Below, one piece after another: positions 1 to 11,665 of a DNA stretch of 64,000 bases. Numbering within the stretch: the first letter of the stretch is position 1; each line of letters starts with the position of its first letter. The DNA lies in NCBI RefSeq assembly GCF_004193775.1, contig NC_041018.1, positions 38,356,608 through 38,420,607 on the forward strand, in the 5' to 3' direction. The notes beneath the pieces were generated by a model. That model saw only the letters and a program-made list of their open reading frames with translations. It did no database searches and was not told where the DNA came from. Source of the DNA: Glycine soja (taxonomy: Eukaryota; Streptophyta; Magnoliopsida; Fabales; Fabaceae). Made by a program: the position numbers and the translations under genes.

Positions 1-156
1 AATGATCTATTTTAGGTATCCAATGCTAACTCTTTAACGGATTAGTAGACAGCAGCCTTAGCAGGACCCTATAATGACATACCAACTAACACATATGTTC
101 AATTACTTTTATTTTTCTTTTAAGTTTAGTAAATCAATCTACCATTCATCAGTTTA

Positions 157-453
157 TGTTAGCAATCATCTACAAGATCTCGAGGATACTGGAGCTGATA
201 TAGGCACCGAGAGCCTGGAACCAGAAACCAAAGAAGCAAGGCCCAAACGAACAACTTCAAGACCCAGCTATTTGAAAGACTACGAACCATGATTTGAGGA
301 TAGCGCCATCGTAGTTAGGTACCCAGTTCGTTAGGGTAGTTACAAAGGCTGTTAGTACCGTTAGTACGGTTAGAAAGACGCTGTGTCGTAACCTTGCCAA
401 TGTATAAATACGTGAATGCATATAATAAAGGGCATGCAAAAGCTTACGTACAA

Positions 454-493
<40 letters not shown>

Positions 494-568
494 ACAGGAG
501 GTTGCCTTCCCTCGAAGTAAGGCTTATCTCTCTCTCCCCTTCCCTTTTCGTGACCTCTGCTCTTAACA
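157..568 (+). repeat. 5' LTR of the chromovirus (412 bp)
   Basis: TG...CA boundaries and a GTTTA duplication on its left side. It contains a TATAAATA box near 402-409 and a CT microsatellite (about 463-491) that is longer than in the 3' LTR. Outside the microsatellite I count about four substitutions against the 3' LTR. The left part carries a copy of the polyprotein's C-terminal codons because the coding frame runs into the LTR. Confidence 0.95.
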
Positions 569-598
569 CTAGTCTGACCTGCCGGCGCCACGTCCACC

Positions 599-1426
599 AT
601 GGCAGACCACACAACAAGAAAAACTACCACCGACAGACTTGAGGACGCCATCGTCCATCTGTCCAACAGCCAATCAACACTTCTTGACAAACACGCTGAT
701 CTCGTCAACAAATATTCAGAGCTTTCCGGGAAGGTGGACTCGATCCTCGATCACCTTCACTTGCGTTCTCCTGCGCGCGAGCAAACCGGTTCCGCCACCC
801 AGTTCCATTAGCGCAATACTGTCAAACTGGACATTCCGAGGTTCGACGGCCGCGACCCCCTGGGCTGGATCTTCAAGATTTCCCAGCTATTTGAATACCA
901 AAATACACCGGAAGAAGAACGGATTACAGTGGCCTCCTTCTACCTTGATGGGGCTGCGTTAAGCTGGTATCAGTGGATATTTAGGAACGGCTTCATCACT
1001 TCTTGGTCAGGGTTCTTACAGGCTTTGGAATCCAGGTTCGTGCCTTCGTATTACAATGACCCTAAAGGAGCTCTTTTCAAGCTGACGCAACGTGGCATGG
1101 TGAACGAATACCTAACCGAGTTCAAACGGTTAGCTAATCGCGTTATCGGCTTGCCACCACCTTTTCTGTTAAGCTGTTTTGTTTCAGGTTTAGCACAAGA
1201 CATACGCCGTGAAGTGTTAGCACTTCAACCTATCTCGCTTCCACAAGCCATGGCTCTTGCAAAGCTGCGAGATCGCTGGCAAGCGCCACTGCGACCCCAC
1301 AACACCCCATCTCCGTCATATCTTCCCCCTAACCGGAAGTCACAATCCACCTATGTCCAAAGGACACCAGACGAGATGGCCCTCCGGCGGGAGAAGGGCC
1401 TCTATTACAACTGCGACGAAAAATAG
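599..1426 (+). pseudogene. gag region of the chromovirus, broken by stops
   Basis: Starts at ATG 599 with a coiled-coil-like N-terminus rich in hydrophilic residues, then the capsid-type core of plant gypsy elements (SWYQW near 970; ALESRFVPS near 1020). In-frame TAG codons lie at 809-811 and 1424-1426. The zinc-knuckle region at the end (YYNCDEK, then THRC after the stop) seems to have lost its first cysteine, where Tyr is read. The frame is the same as that of the pol region downstream, with no frameshift. As it stands no full gag can be made without read-through. Confidence 0.9.
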
Positions 1427-3610
1427 AGCTCTACCCATCGCTGCAAGGGATGCATGCTCTTGTTTATCGCCGACAACCCTTCTCCTGTACCAGATGAACC
1501 TATCCTTGACCTTCCCTCAACACCATCACCAGAACAAGAACCAGCAACTTCTCTAGACTTTGACCCATCCTTAGACCTAAATTCTCCTCACGTTAGCCTT
1601 CATGCTCTCTCTGGCCTTCCCTCCTCCGAGACTTTCCGTCTCGTCGGAGTTATCAATCACACCTCTCTCACCATCCTCATAGATAGTGGAAGTACTCATA
1701 ACTTCCTCCAGCCCCGTATTGCCCAGTTCCTCCACCTAAAAGCCCAAAACACGAGCCCTCTCCATGTCTTAGTGGGTAATGACTCAGTCCTCGACTGAAA
1801 CCAAGTCTGCCTCGATACCTCGCTGTCCCTCCAGGGCCACCAATTCACGGTCACATTCCATTTGCTTCCTATCAGTGGTGCAGATGCAGTCTTAGGCATA
1901 GAATGGTTACGACAATTTGGGCCTATAACCACTGATTACACCGCGTTTTCCATGAAGTTCACCTATATGGGTCGGCCCATCGAGTTACACGCAGATGTCA
2001 CTACTGGACCAAAGCCAATCTCAGCACCACAGGCAAAACGTTTACTTCAAACCGAATCCGCATCAGCCTTATTCCACTTAAAGCTGATTCCAAACCCACA
2101 ACCTCTTCTTCCTCACCCGATACCTGCAATTGAGTCACTTCTCACCCGTTTTCATCACCTGTTCCAACACCCTTCTTCCCTTCCCCCACCTCGCACCATC
2201 GTTCACCATATTAACCTCCTCCCTAACACAACACCAATCAATGTAAGGCCATACCGTTACCCACAATTTCAGAAGTCAGAAATAGAGAAGCAGGTATCGG
2301 AGCTCCTCTCTTCTGGCTTAATCCAGCCTAGTATGAGCCCTTACTCCTCGCCAGTGCTCTTAGTAAAGAAAAAGGATGGAACCTGGAGGATGTGCGTTGA
2401 CTACCGTGCCTTGAACGCAGTCACCATCCGCGACCGTTTTCCGGTTCTGACAATCAATGAATTACTGGACGAGCTAGGGAGTGCTGCTTGGTTCTCTAAG
2501 TTGGATCTCAGGCAAGGGTTTCACTAGATCCTAATGCATGGCCCTGATGTTGAGAAGACGGCTTTCAGAACACACCAAGGGCACTACAAATATCGCGTGA
2601 TGCCCTTTGGATTGTGTAACGCACCGTCCACCTTTCAGGCGGCCATGAACACCTTACTAACACCATTTCTCAGGAAGTTCGCGGCCGTATTCTTTGATGA
2701 TATCCTGGTATATAGCAAGACGTTATCTTCGCATCTCGAACACCTCAAGGTCATCTTCCAGGCTCTACTCCAAGGTCAGTATCATCTCAAACGAACCAAA
2801 TGCCTCTTTGCTCAGAACCAAGTGGAATATTTAGGGCATATAGTGTCTGGCAGAGGAGTCGAGCCCGAGCCTTCCAAGGTTCAAGCCATGGTGCAGTGGC
2901 CCATACCATTATCGCCTAAGGAACTTAGATCCTTCCTCGGACTTACTGGGTTTTATAGGAAGTTCATCAAGAATTACGCGATGATCGCGGCTCCCCTCAC
3001 ATCACTCTTAGCCAAAGACGCGTTCGAATGGTCATTAGACGCTCAATCTGCGTTTGAACAACTGAAGGCAGCCATGACGAGTGCCCCTGTGCTTGCCTTA
3101 CCTGATTTCGACGAACCATTCGTGATAGAGACAGACGCCTCCGGCGCCGGCATAGGAGCGGTTTTAATGCAGAAGGGTCACCCCCTTGCATTCTTCAGCA
3201 AGCAGTTTGGGCCACGCATGATCCATGCATCAACCTATGTTAGAGAGCTCCATGCAATCGTTGCAGCAGTTCGTAAATGGCGCCAATACCTTTTGGGTCA
3301 TTCCTTCACCATATTCACAGACCATAAAAGCCTCCGCGAGCTCATGTCACAAGTTGTCCAGACTCCGGAACAACACTACTACCTCTCTAAGCTTTTGGGC
3401 TTCGATTATACGATCCAGTACAAGGTGGGAACGTCCAATGCAGTCGCAGATGCTTTATCCCGGTCGCCACCCTCCGACGAGCTCCTCCTACTATCAGTGC
3501 CTAACCTCGACTTCATGAACGACCTACGCCGCACCCTCCATTCCAGCATGGATTTTCAAACGCTACTATCCAAGGTGCGTGAGCATCCTCAGGATCACCC
3601 TGACTATTGA
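1427..3610 (+). pseudogene. protease, reverse transcriptase and RNase H region of the chromovirus
   Basis: Same frame as gag. The aspartic protease has its DSG motif at 1682-1690. Reverse transcriptase begins near 2240 and has the FDD form of the catalytic box at 2693-2701, preceded by a typical MPFGLCNAPSTFQ stretch near 2600. RNase H follows, with its ETDASG, RELHAI and TDHKSL blocks (3128-3335). In-frame stops are TGA 1796-1798, TAG 2525-2527 and TGA 3608-3610. The active-site motifs remain readable; only point nonsense changes interrupt the frame. A retrotransposon relic, not a host gene. Confidence 0.93.
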
Positions 3611-5092
3611 ATTCACCAAGGGCTATTGCTGTTTAAAAATCGCATATGGTTAAATGACGATAACCCATCTATACCCAATCTCATGCTAGAATTCCATGCA
3701 ACTCCATTAGGGGGACATCTTGGGGTAACTAAAACCACACACAGACTGGAATCCAATTTCTTTTGGTCTTCACTGCGAAAAGATATCAAGCGCTTCATCA
3801 AGGAATGCAGTGTTTGTCAACAGACCAAGGCAAGTACACAACGTCCCGCCGGCCTTCTTCAACCACTCCCGCCACCAACCGGGGTCTGGGAGGACATATC
3901 CCTAGATTTCATCACTCAGTTGCCTCCATCTCACGGTTACATTGTTATTTTGGTTGTGGTGGATAGATATTCCAAGGGTATCCACCTTGGAGCTTTACCC
4001 ACTAACCACTCTGCATTCAAGGTTGCCTCTCTATTCATCGATATCGTCTGCAAACATCACGGATTTCCGAAGAGCATAGTCTCCGATAGAGACCCACTCT
4101 TCCTGAGTTCCTTCTGGCGTGAGCTCTTCCGGCTAAGTGGGACGCGCCTCCGCATGAGCACGGCTTATCACCCACAATCCGATGGACAAACCGAAGTCAT
4201 GAATCGAGTTCTAGAGCAATACCTCAGATCCTTCGTCCACGAACAACCAGCTACTTGGTATCGTTATCTAACACTAGCGGAATGGTGTTACAACACATCC
4301 CTTCATTCCAGTTCAGGGCTGACACCGTTTGAAGTCATTTATGGTAAGCCACCACCGGCGTTGCCACATTATCTTCAGGGTGCATCTGCAAACGAGGTCG
4401 TGGACTCTCTGATGTCCTATCGTCAAGAGATCCATCAGAAGCTACAACGTCATCTTCACAAGGCGTAGGAGACCATGAAAAGACTGGCGGATGATAAGTG
4501 CTGTGACGTTAACTTCACCGTCGGCCAAGGGGTCTACGTTAAGCTGCGACCCTTCCGTCAACGAACAGTAGCAGGCCTGATACACCCCAAATTGTCCAAG
4601 AGATATTTTGGGCCATTTCAGGCAATAGAACACGTGGGTCAAGTTTCTTATCGACTCAAATTACCCGAGGAAGCAAGGATCCACCCCGTGTTCCATTGCT
4701 CACTTTTGCGCGAACACCATGGCCCTTCCCCGACACCACTGGATAGCTTGCCGTTACAATTCATTGCTCAGAAACCAGTAGCACGCCCTTTGTGTATCCT
4801 GGATTCTAAAATCGAAACATCATCATCCCCACCAACAAGACTCGTGTTAGTCCAATGGGAGGGTCAACCTCCAGAGGACACCACCTGGGAAAAGTGGTCA
4901 GAAATTCGGGACCTTCATCACCTTGAGGACAAGGTAGTGTTCGCGTGCGAGGGTATTGTTAGCAATCATCTACAAGATCTCGAGGATACTGAAGCTGATA
5001 AAGGCACCGAGAGCCTGGAACCAGAAACCAAAGAAGCAAGGCCCAAACGAACAACTTCAAGACCCAGCTATTTGAAAGACTACGAACCATGA
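3611..5092 (+). pseudogene. integrase and chromodomain region of the chromovirus
   Basis: The integrase has an N-terminal HHCC zinc finger (HATPLGGHLG near 3692, CSVCQQTK near 3808) and a catalytic core with LDFITQLP (near 3905) and SDRDPLF (near 4083). A TAG at 4466-4468 separates it from the C-terminal part. A chromodomain follows (VQWEGQPPEDTTWE near 4850). The frame ends at TGA 5090-5092, about 135 bp inside the 3' LTR, so the last 45 or so residues are encoded by LTR sequence. Chromodomains direct integration to particular chromatin in this family. Confidence 0.92.
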
Positions 5093-5352
5093 TTTGAGGA
5101 TAGCGCCATCGTAGTTAGGTACCCAGTTCGTTAGGGTAGTTACAAAGGCTGTTAGTACCGTTAGTACGGTTAGAAAGACGCTGTGTAGTAACCTTGCCAA
5201 TGTATAAATACATGAATGCATATAATAAAGGGCATGCAAAAGCTTACGTACAATACAAAACTCTCTCTCTCTCTCTCTCAGGAGGTTGCCTTCCCTCGAA
5301 GTAAGGCTTATCTCTCTCTCCCCTTCCCTTTTCGTGACCTCTGCTCTTAACA
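4957..5352 (+). repeat. 3' LTR of the chromovirus (396 bp)
   Basis: Begins TGTTAGC and ends TTAACA, followed by GTTTA (5353-5357). A short purine tract (GCGAGGG) lies just before it and may be a weak polypurine tract. It differs from the 5' LTR by about four substitutions and a shorter CT run, which indicates a recent insertion. The end of the LOG coding sequence is only 90 bp away. Confidence 0.95.
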
Positions 5353-5441
5353 GTTTACAATTTGAATGCAATTTTGTATGTAGACATTTCCTGATGTTTC
5401 CTTTCACATGTTAAGGTAAAAATGGCTACTCATAGTTAGAC

Positions 5442-7366
5442 TCAGACCTCCATCTTCATCATAAGTTCTTTGGCTGATGAAGCCGCAACAAGTATATTCC
5501 GAGCACCATGCTTAATGAAGCCTTCTTCAACACCATTGTCAAATAATGCGAGCAAAGAGTTATAGTAACCATCAACATTGAGTAGACCAACCTGTGGAGG
5601 ATGATTCTGAGTTAGCACATGATTATATTAGTATACCAAGGATTTATACTACTAAGTAACAACATCAGGTTACCGGTTTTTTATGAATTCCAAGTTGAGC
5701 CCAAGTTATCATCTCCAACAGCTCTTCCATAGTTCCATATCCTCCTATTATAAGGAAATGAGAGAGGGTATAAGAAAGAAATAGTAACTACTATTATATA
5801 CACAATACAGCAATCAAGTACATCAAAATAGTAAATTTCAGTATATGAAAGAGCATCTTTAGTAACATTAACATGTCAAAAGACACACAGTCATCAATTA
5901 TTCTTTGAAACTATTTGAAAGCTGTTGTGGTAACTACCAGGGAGGGCGATAAATGCATCAGCTTCTTGAGCCATTGCAGCTTTACGCTCATGCATATCTG
6001 AAACAATTCTTACTTCACCAACTGGTTCACCAGATATCTGTCAAAATAGCCAAATTATAACTTACTAACAATTAAAAGATCATATTTTCGACATTGAAAG
6101 CACCATAATTTTTTTTCATAACAAAGGGACTACTATCATAAAGGACCCAACAAATTCTCACCCAAATCAGTCATTATACTAAGAAGTGAAATGCTACTAA
6201 GCAAAACTTAGCACAAAACAATAACCCACCCCCACCCCTCCCATAAAAGGATTTTTTTTCTAATTTCTCCGACTCCTATTCAGATTAGTTCTTCTGAAAG
6301 ATTGTATCTTTCACAGTCAAATCATCATATAAATCCCAAAAATAAACTAATATTAAACAAGAACCAGTTCATTGCCAATGATCAATTTAACTGTACACAG
6401 AAAGAAAAACAAGTAAACTGACACAGCACATTAAAGGTAACAGTTAAACAGGTAGTAGCACAAATACCTCAAGAGGCATGAGAGCTTTTGGAATAACCCT
6501 GTATATGTAGAGAGGAGAAAAATACAAGAAAAGGCAAATAGACAACAAACAAAGGGTGAGACAAAATGATTAAACCAATAACAACAAGCCTACACAGTGA
6601 AAGAATAGACTATAGAGTATCCATGATAAACTAAACACTGCAATACAAAGCATGTTGTTTCAGGCATACCCTAGAACATGGCAGCCTCCATCATACATTC
6701 TCTGGGATATTAGGCCCATCAGCCCAACACTTCCCCCACCATACACCAAGTCAATGTTCCTCTTAACCTGTAATTCACACCATAGAATAAAACACACAAA
6801 AACACAGAAAAAGACAATATTGAAGCTCAATTATTATTCTCTTCACACATTAGAAAACAAAAACCGAATTTTGAACATCACATATGGTCATTAATTATCT
6901 GACTAACCAAAAAAGTCAAGCACACTTTATAACCAAGTTTTTTTTGGATCAGAATTGAAGTTTCACTTTTGTAATATGTATTGACCTATAAATTGAGAAT
7001 CTGAGATGAAATTTCAATTCTGATAAAAGAAAATCCAAAAAAGTTTTATCTTTTTTACAAAACCAATAATCCAGGGCGATATATGTATGGACCTACAAAA
7101 GATTGTTATCCAAAAAATGTAGAAAAAAAAAAGAAAAGAAAAGGAGCACTCTCTGACAGCTACGTACCCAAATGCCCTTTATGGAAAAAGATGAGTTTTT
7201 TACGACAGAGGAAGATAAGAAGAAAAAGACGGTGTTGCAAAAGAAAGCTGACCAGTTCATTGGCCAATTCAATGGTAGCGTCACTGAAAACTTGACGGTT
7301 GCCAGAGTTGCTGCCGCAAAAGACACAGAGGCTCTTGAACTTGCCTTTGGGGAAGCCACGTTCCAT
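5442..7366 (-). CDS. LOG: LOG-like cytokinin riboside 5'-monophosphate phosphoribohydrolase, C-terminus shortened
   Basis: LOG enzymes release active cytokinin bases from their nucleotides in one step. Six exons on the minus strand: 7366-7253, 6767-6670, 6498-6468, 6037-5938, 5744-5674 and 5591-5442, all with GT/AG introns and in frame, giving 187 residues. Visible family motifs: [10 protein letters not shown] near residue 14, [13 protein letters not shown] near 43, and the catalytic PGGYGTMEE at 114-122. The start is the ATG at 7366 just before the conserved core. Family members are usually about 210-220 residues; here a TGA follows KMEV, so roughly 25-30 C-terminal residues are missing. The nucleotide-binding core is intact, so activity is possible but uncertain. 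A retrotransposon lies immediately downstream, probably in or next to the 3' UTR. LOG8-like by general resemblance. Confidence 0.93.
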
Positions 7367-7460
7367 TTCTTTCTTTCTTTCTTTCTTCCTCCGTTTGATG
7401 ATGATGATGATGATTTTGTCTTAGAGGAAATCCAAGACCATTGGAACAGCGAAAACAACA

Positions 7461-7470
7461 TTAATTTATA
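7461..7470 (-). promoter_or_regulatory. possible TATA box of the LOG-like gene
   Basis: Read on the minus strand, TATAAATTAA lies about 95-105 bp upstream of the LOG start codon, a plausible place for a TATA box with a short 5' UTR. It rests on sequence and position only. Confidence 0.45.
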
Positions 7471-7486
7471 CCACATCCGGTCCTAA

Positions 7487-10400
7487 GTTGATAATTTTAT
7501 TTAGGATTAAATATTTTTTTTCGTACATGTAATTTCAGCATTTTTTTTTCTTATTTTAGTCCTGCTAATTTATTTTTTTATTTTAATCTTTTCAAAATGG
7601 TGTTTGTTTTATTTCATTTTTTCCCTTAAAACATTACTTTCTTTTAAAAAAATATTGTAAATAGTAAACAAATGTTATTTAAAACATTTTAAAAACAGAA
7701 AATAAAACAAACAAATTTTATAAACACTAAAACAATTCTTTTTAAATAATGAAAATGAAAAAAACATTAAAGAGATGAAAAAAAAATATTTAAACCTTTT
7801 ATTTATTTAAAATGTCTAATTAAGTCTACTACTTATTTGTAAGAGTTTCAATCTAAGTCTTTTATTTTTAAAATAATTTAACATAGTCTTTTATTTTATT
7901 TGTGAACTGTCTTAATGGCTCCTTTCCGTCTCATCTAGGTTGACCACGTTAAGATATAAATTCGGATAAAAATTATCACATTAAGATGTTTTTTAAAAAA
8001 ATTTACCATATTTTAATCACGTTGAGACATTTCAAGAAAATAAAGAATTTGATTGAAACTTTCAAAAATATAGAAAATGTTTAAATATTTTCTTCATTCT
8101 TATAATTTGTCATTTTTTCATTTTTGTCTTTGTATTTTTTTTGTTTAGTTAGTGTAAAATGCATTTGTTTTTATTTTTCATCTTTAAAAAGTTTTAAATA
8201 ACATTTTAAACAGTAAAAAATTATTTTGTATAATAAAAAAATAAACATATTTTAGAAGAACTAAATCGGAAAAAAATTATAAAAGAAAAACTATATATTA
8301 CATAGATGAAAAAAAAATCTTTAAACCAATAGAAACCTATTTAAACATTTTAAACAAATAAAGAGTCAAAATTGATAATAAACCTTTATATTATACTAAC
8401 AAACAGAGATATATTAGTTTACAACTTTACATTTGTTTATGGTAAGCAGAGATACGATGGTTTAAATAATGATGAAATAAAAATTGGCAATTGTTATGAT
8501 AATTTCATATCATTTAGGTGAAAATAAAATTTGAATCAATTGATTTATTTAGTTTTGATTTTAGATTTTTTTTTTTGTCTAATTCAAATCAAATCGAATC
8601 AATAATGATTGGATTGATTTGATTCGGATCATCAAATACCCAACCAACAAAAATAATAAAAAATATGTTTTAAAAAATATATAAAATAATAATTTTATTC
8701 TAAAATTAACCAATAATCTTGTGACATATATTAAATTAATCAAATTTATTGTGAGGAAATCTGAAGTTTAAAAGTATATTATCATTGCTGATAAGATAGA
8801 GGTCTAGAAGAGGCTCGAGAACATCAATGATTCTCATGAGGAGACAAAACAATAAATGAAGAAGGCGTCTATGTGTTTTTTTAGGATTATGTAAGAAAAG
8901 AAAATAAAAGTGTCAAAATGAATCTCTTTAAATGTAGGTGATGAACGTAAAACATAAAGGAAATACATAAAACGATATAAAAAAATAAATAACTTCAGTA
9001 TTTAAAAATTAATAATATATATTCAATTTGGTTCGAATTGGTTCAAATTTAAAAAATTTTAATCTAATACTCAAACTAAATGTCATGGGTTCTATTTAGT
9101 TTGGTTTAGATTGGATCTAATATAGGAAAAAATTATCAAATTCGTCTTATATTAAACGTTCGAATAACGGTAAGGATAAAATAAAAATTAATTGTAGTTG
9201 TGATTAATTAATATATTGAATCCATAATAGTTAAGAGATTAGCAAAGTAATAATGCGATTGTTCAATGATGTGATAGATATATTAATTTAAAATTTTAGA
9301 ATTGATTGATGGTTGTTGCTAACTAATGCATGTCATTTGTTTCATTACCTGAATAAAATTATAATGTTAATTTGTGACGAAAACTTGAATTAAATTTAAA
9401 TTTACTTATGTACATTAGAAACATAAAGAATGGAATTAATAATAAATCGATAATATAATATAAAGGTTTGGAACTTATAGAATCATTTTGAAAAAAACTA
9501 CAAGGCAGGAAAATAATAATAAAAAGTTACATGAATGAAAAATTTAATTAATCCTAAGAACATTAGGCCAATATATATCTTAAATGTGTCACCAAATATC
9601 TTTAGTATATGAATAAAAATTATACTATATATAATTGAATACTAATTTTTCATTTTTTATTTTTACTATTTTTGAGTTTGAGGAATTTTTAAATTTATTT
9701 TTCAAAACTTAAAAAGGTGTCTACCTCGATGATTAACCTAATACAATTCAATTAAAGTTAGATTGAATTGACTAAAAAAAGATAAATTTAATCCAACTCA
9801 ATTAAATTTAATTGGATTGGGGTAAAAATTGAAAAAAAAACAAAAAAGAAAAACTAACTTGAGCAACTTACACCCCTACTATATATACCTTAAATGTGTA
9901 ACCAAACCTACTATATATACCTTAAATGTGTAACCAAAGTTGTGCATATATTTATTACTACTAAATAAATATTATTAATAATCTATACATTGATAATATT
10001 AAAATTAATATTAATATAATAATATATAAATTATGAAATATATTAATATTAATAAATAAAATTAATGACACTAAATATATACTAATATTAAATTTAAATG
10101 TTTGTAAAAAATATATTTAAATGAATAAATATATTAACATTAATAACATTAAATATTTACTAGTATTAAATTATATATTGATAGTATTAGGTTAAATAAT
10201 AATTCATTTTGAACACTTACAAATTTTATTTATAAATTAATTATTTTAATTATATTTTTAAGTTTCAATTATTATATTTTTTATATTATATTTTTAGATA
10301 TTTTCAATTAAAAATAATTATATATTATAGCACACACCACAATATAATATACTTTCTAATTCTTTTAAAGGTTTACCTAAAAGATTTAAGATATAACTAA

Positions 10401-11267
10401 TAAGAGGTTTGGAATACCACGCAAGTTAAGAGACAAATGATAAATTCTACTTTGCATTGTCCACAAGATTTTGGGTCATTCTTTATATATCTGATTACTC
10501 GATATTTTTGACAAGTACAAATCCCACTTTTTAACATATTTTTTAGTTTCATGTTTTTATTTTGTTGATTAGTGTAATTGTTAAATTATCTTAAAGTATA
10601 ATTTTAAATAATTTAATAAATAGTATAAATAGTGTAATGGTTAAAATAAATAGTGTAAAGAGAAGAGAAATAAAAGATAATAAAATCTTACCTTCTAGTA
10701 ATAAAAAGGATAATAAGGAAGTTTAATAAATTTTAACTTGTTTTTTTGTAAGCAAATTTTACCTTGTTTAAAAAAGGATAATAAATAAATTTAATAAATA
10801 TTTTAAGCATTGGTCTCTCAAAGTATCATAATTGTGAAATTATAATCTTTTAGCTTTTAATTATATTAATTGAGTCTCTCATATATCATAATTGTACAAT
10901 TTTAATCCAAAGATTCCAATTCGGCCAATTGGATATGTCAGGTATAAAATTGTGCAATTTTAATCTTCAAGATGATGGTGTGTGTTGTAATTTTGTTCAT
11001 TTTAAATTAGTCCCTAGGGACTAAAAGCAATTTATTTACATATTATAGGAACTAAAACAAAAAATAAATATACTTTAAGGACTAAAACAAAATAATAGGA
11101 ACCAAACCCAAAAAAAAAACTATAGGGATTAAACGCCAAAAAAAATTTATAGGGACAAAAACAAAATACTATATTTTAAGAATTAAAAACATATTTAAGA
11201 TTAAAATATTTCATATATATTAACAAAAATATTGTTAATATATTAACAAAAATGAAGCGATTAAAAT
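7487..11267. other. AT-rich intergenic DNA, no gene seen
   Basis: Long homopolymer and A/T-rich runs with no ORF that resembles a protein. A 33-bp sequence containing TACCTTAAATGTGTAACC is duplicated in tandem at about 9879-9938. The end CACCCCTAC near 9875 resembles a hAT-type terminus, but no partner end is visible. The stretch 8520-9120 has runs built from ATTCGAATTGG-like words, probably an old repeat. Nothing else is supported. Confidence 0.6.
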
Positions 11268-11665
11268 CACACAATTGTAATATTTTAAAAGAACCAATTC
11301 ACTCAATATTCTTAATAAGGTTAAGCAAACCTTTTAACTAGTAAAAATAAAAAACAAAATTATTTAGAAGTGCTTATCAAATATACACTAAATTAACACT
11401 GACTATAGTATATCCCATATAACACAACATATTAAGTGATATAAGGGTGTTATATGTAAGAATTTTTCACACAATTGCAATATCTTGAAGAACCAATTGA
11501 CTTAATATTCTTAATAAGGTTAAGCAAACCTTTTAACTAGTAGAAAAAAAAACAAAATTATTTAGAGGTGTTTATCAAATATATACTAAATTAACACCGA
11601 TTATAGTATATTCTATATAACAAAACCTATTAAGTAATATAAAGACGTGATATGTATGATTTTTT
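11268..11665. repeat. tandem duplication of about 200 bp
   Basis: Copy 1 (about 11268-11468) and copy 2 (about 11469-11665) share ACACAATTG, ATTCTTAATAAGGTTAAGC and CAAACCTTTTAACTAGTA in the same order, with scattered substitutions. Non-coding. A related stretch seems to begin near 10800. Confidence 0.8.

Larger units (their letters stand above)
157..5352 (+). mobile_element. Ty3/gypsy chromovirus LTR retrotransposon, complete in structure but with nonsense mutations
   Basis: Two near-identical direct repeats (157-568 and 4957-5352) start with TGTTAGCAATC and end with CTCTTAACA. They are flanked by the 5-bp target duplication GTTTA at 152-156 and 5353-5357, so both ends are fixed by sequence. 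Between them one reading frame encodes gag, protease, reverse transcriptase, RNase H, integrase and a chromodomain, the order of a chromovirus. The small size (5.2 kb) and short LTRs fit the Reina-like group, but the clade is an inference. The bases after the 5' LTR do not obviously match an initiator-Met tRNA primer site. The insertion lies in the 3' flank of the LOG-like gene. Confidence 0.97.
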
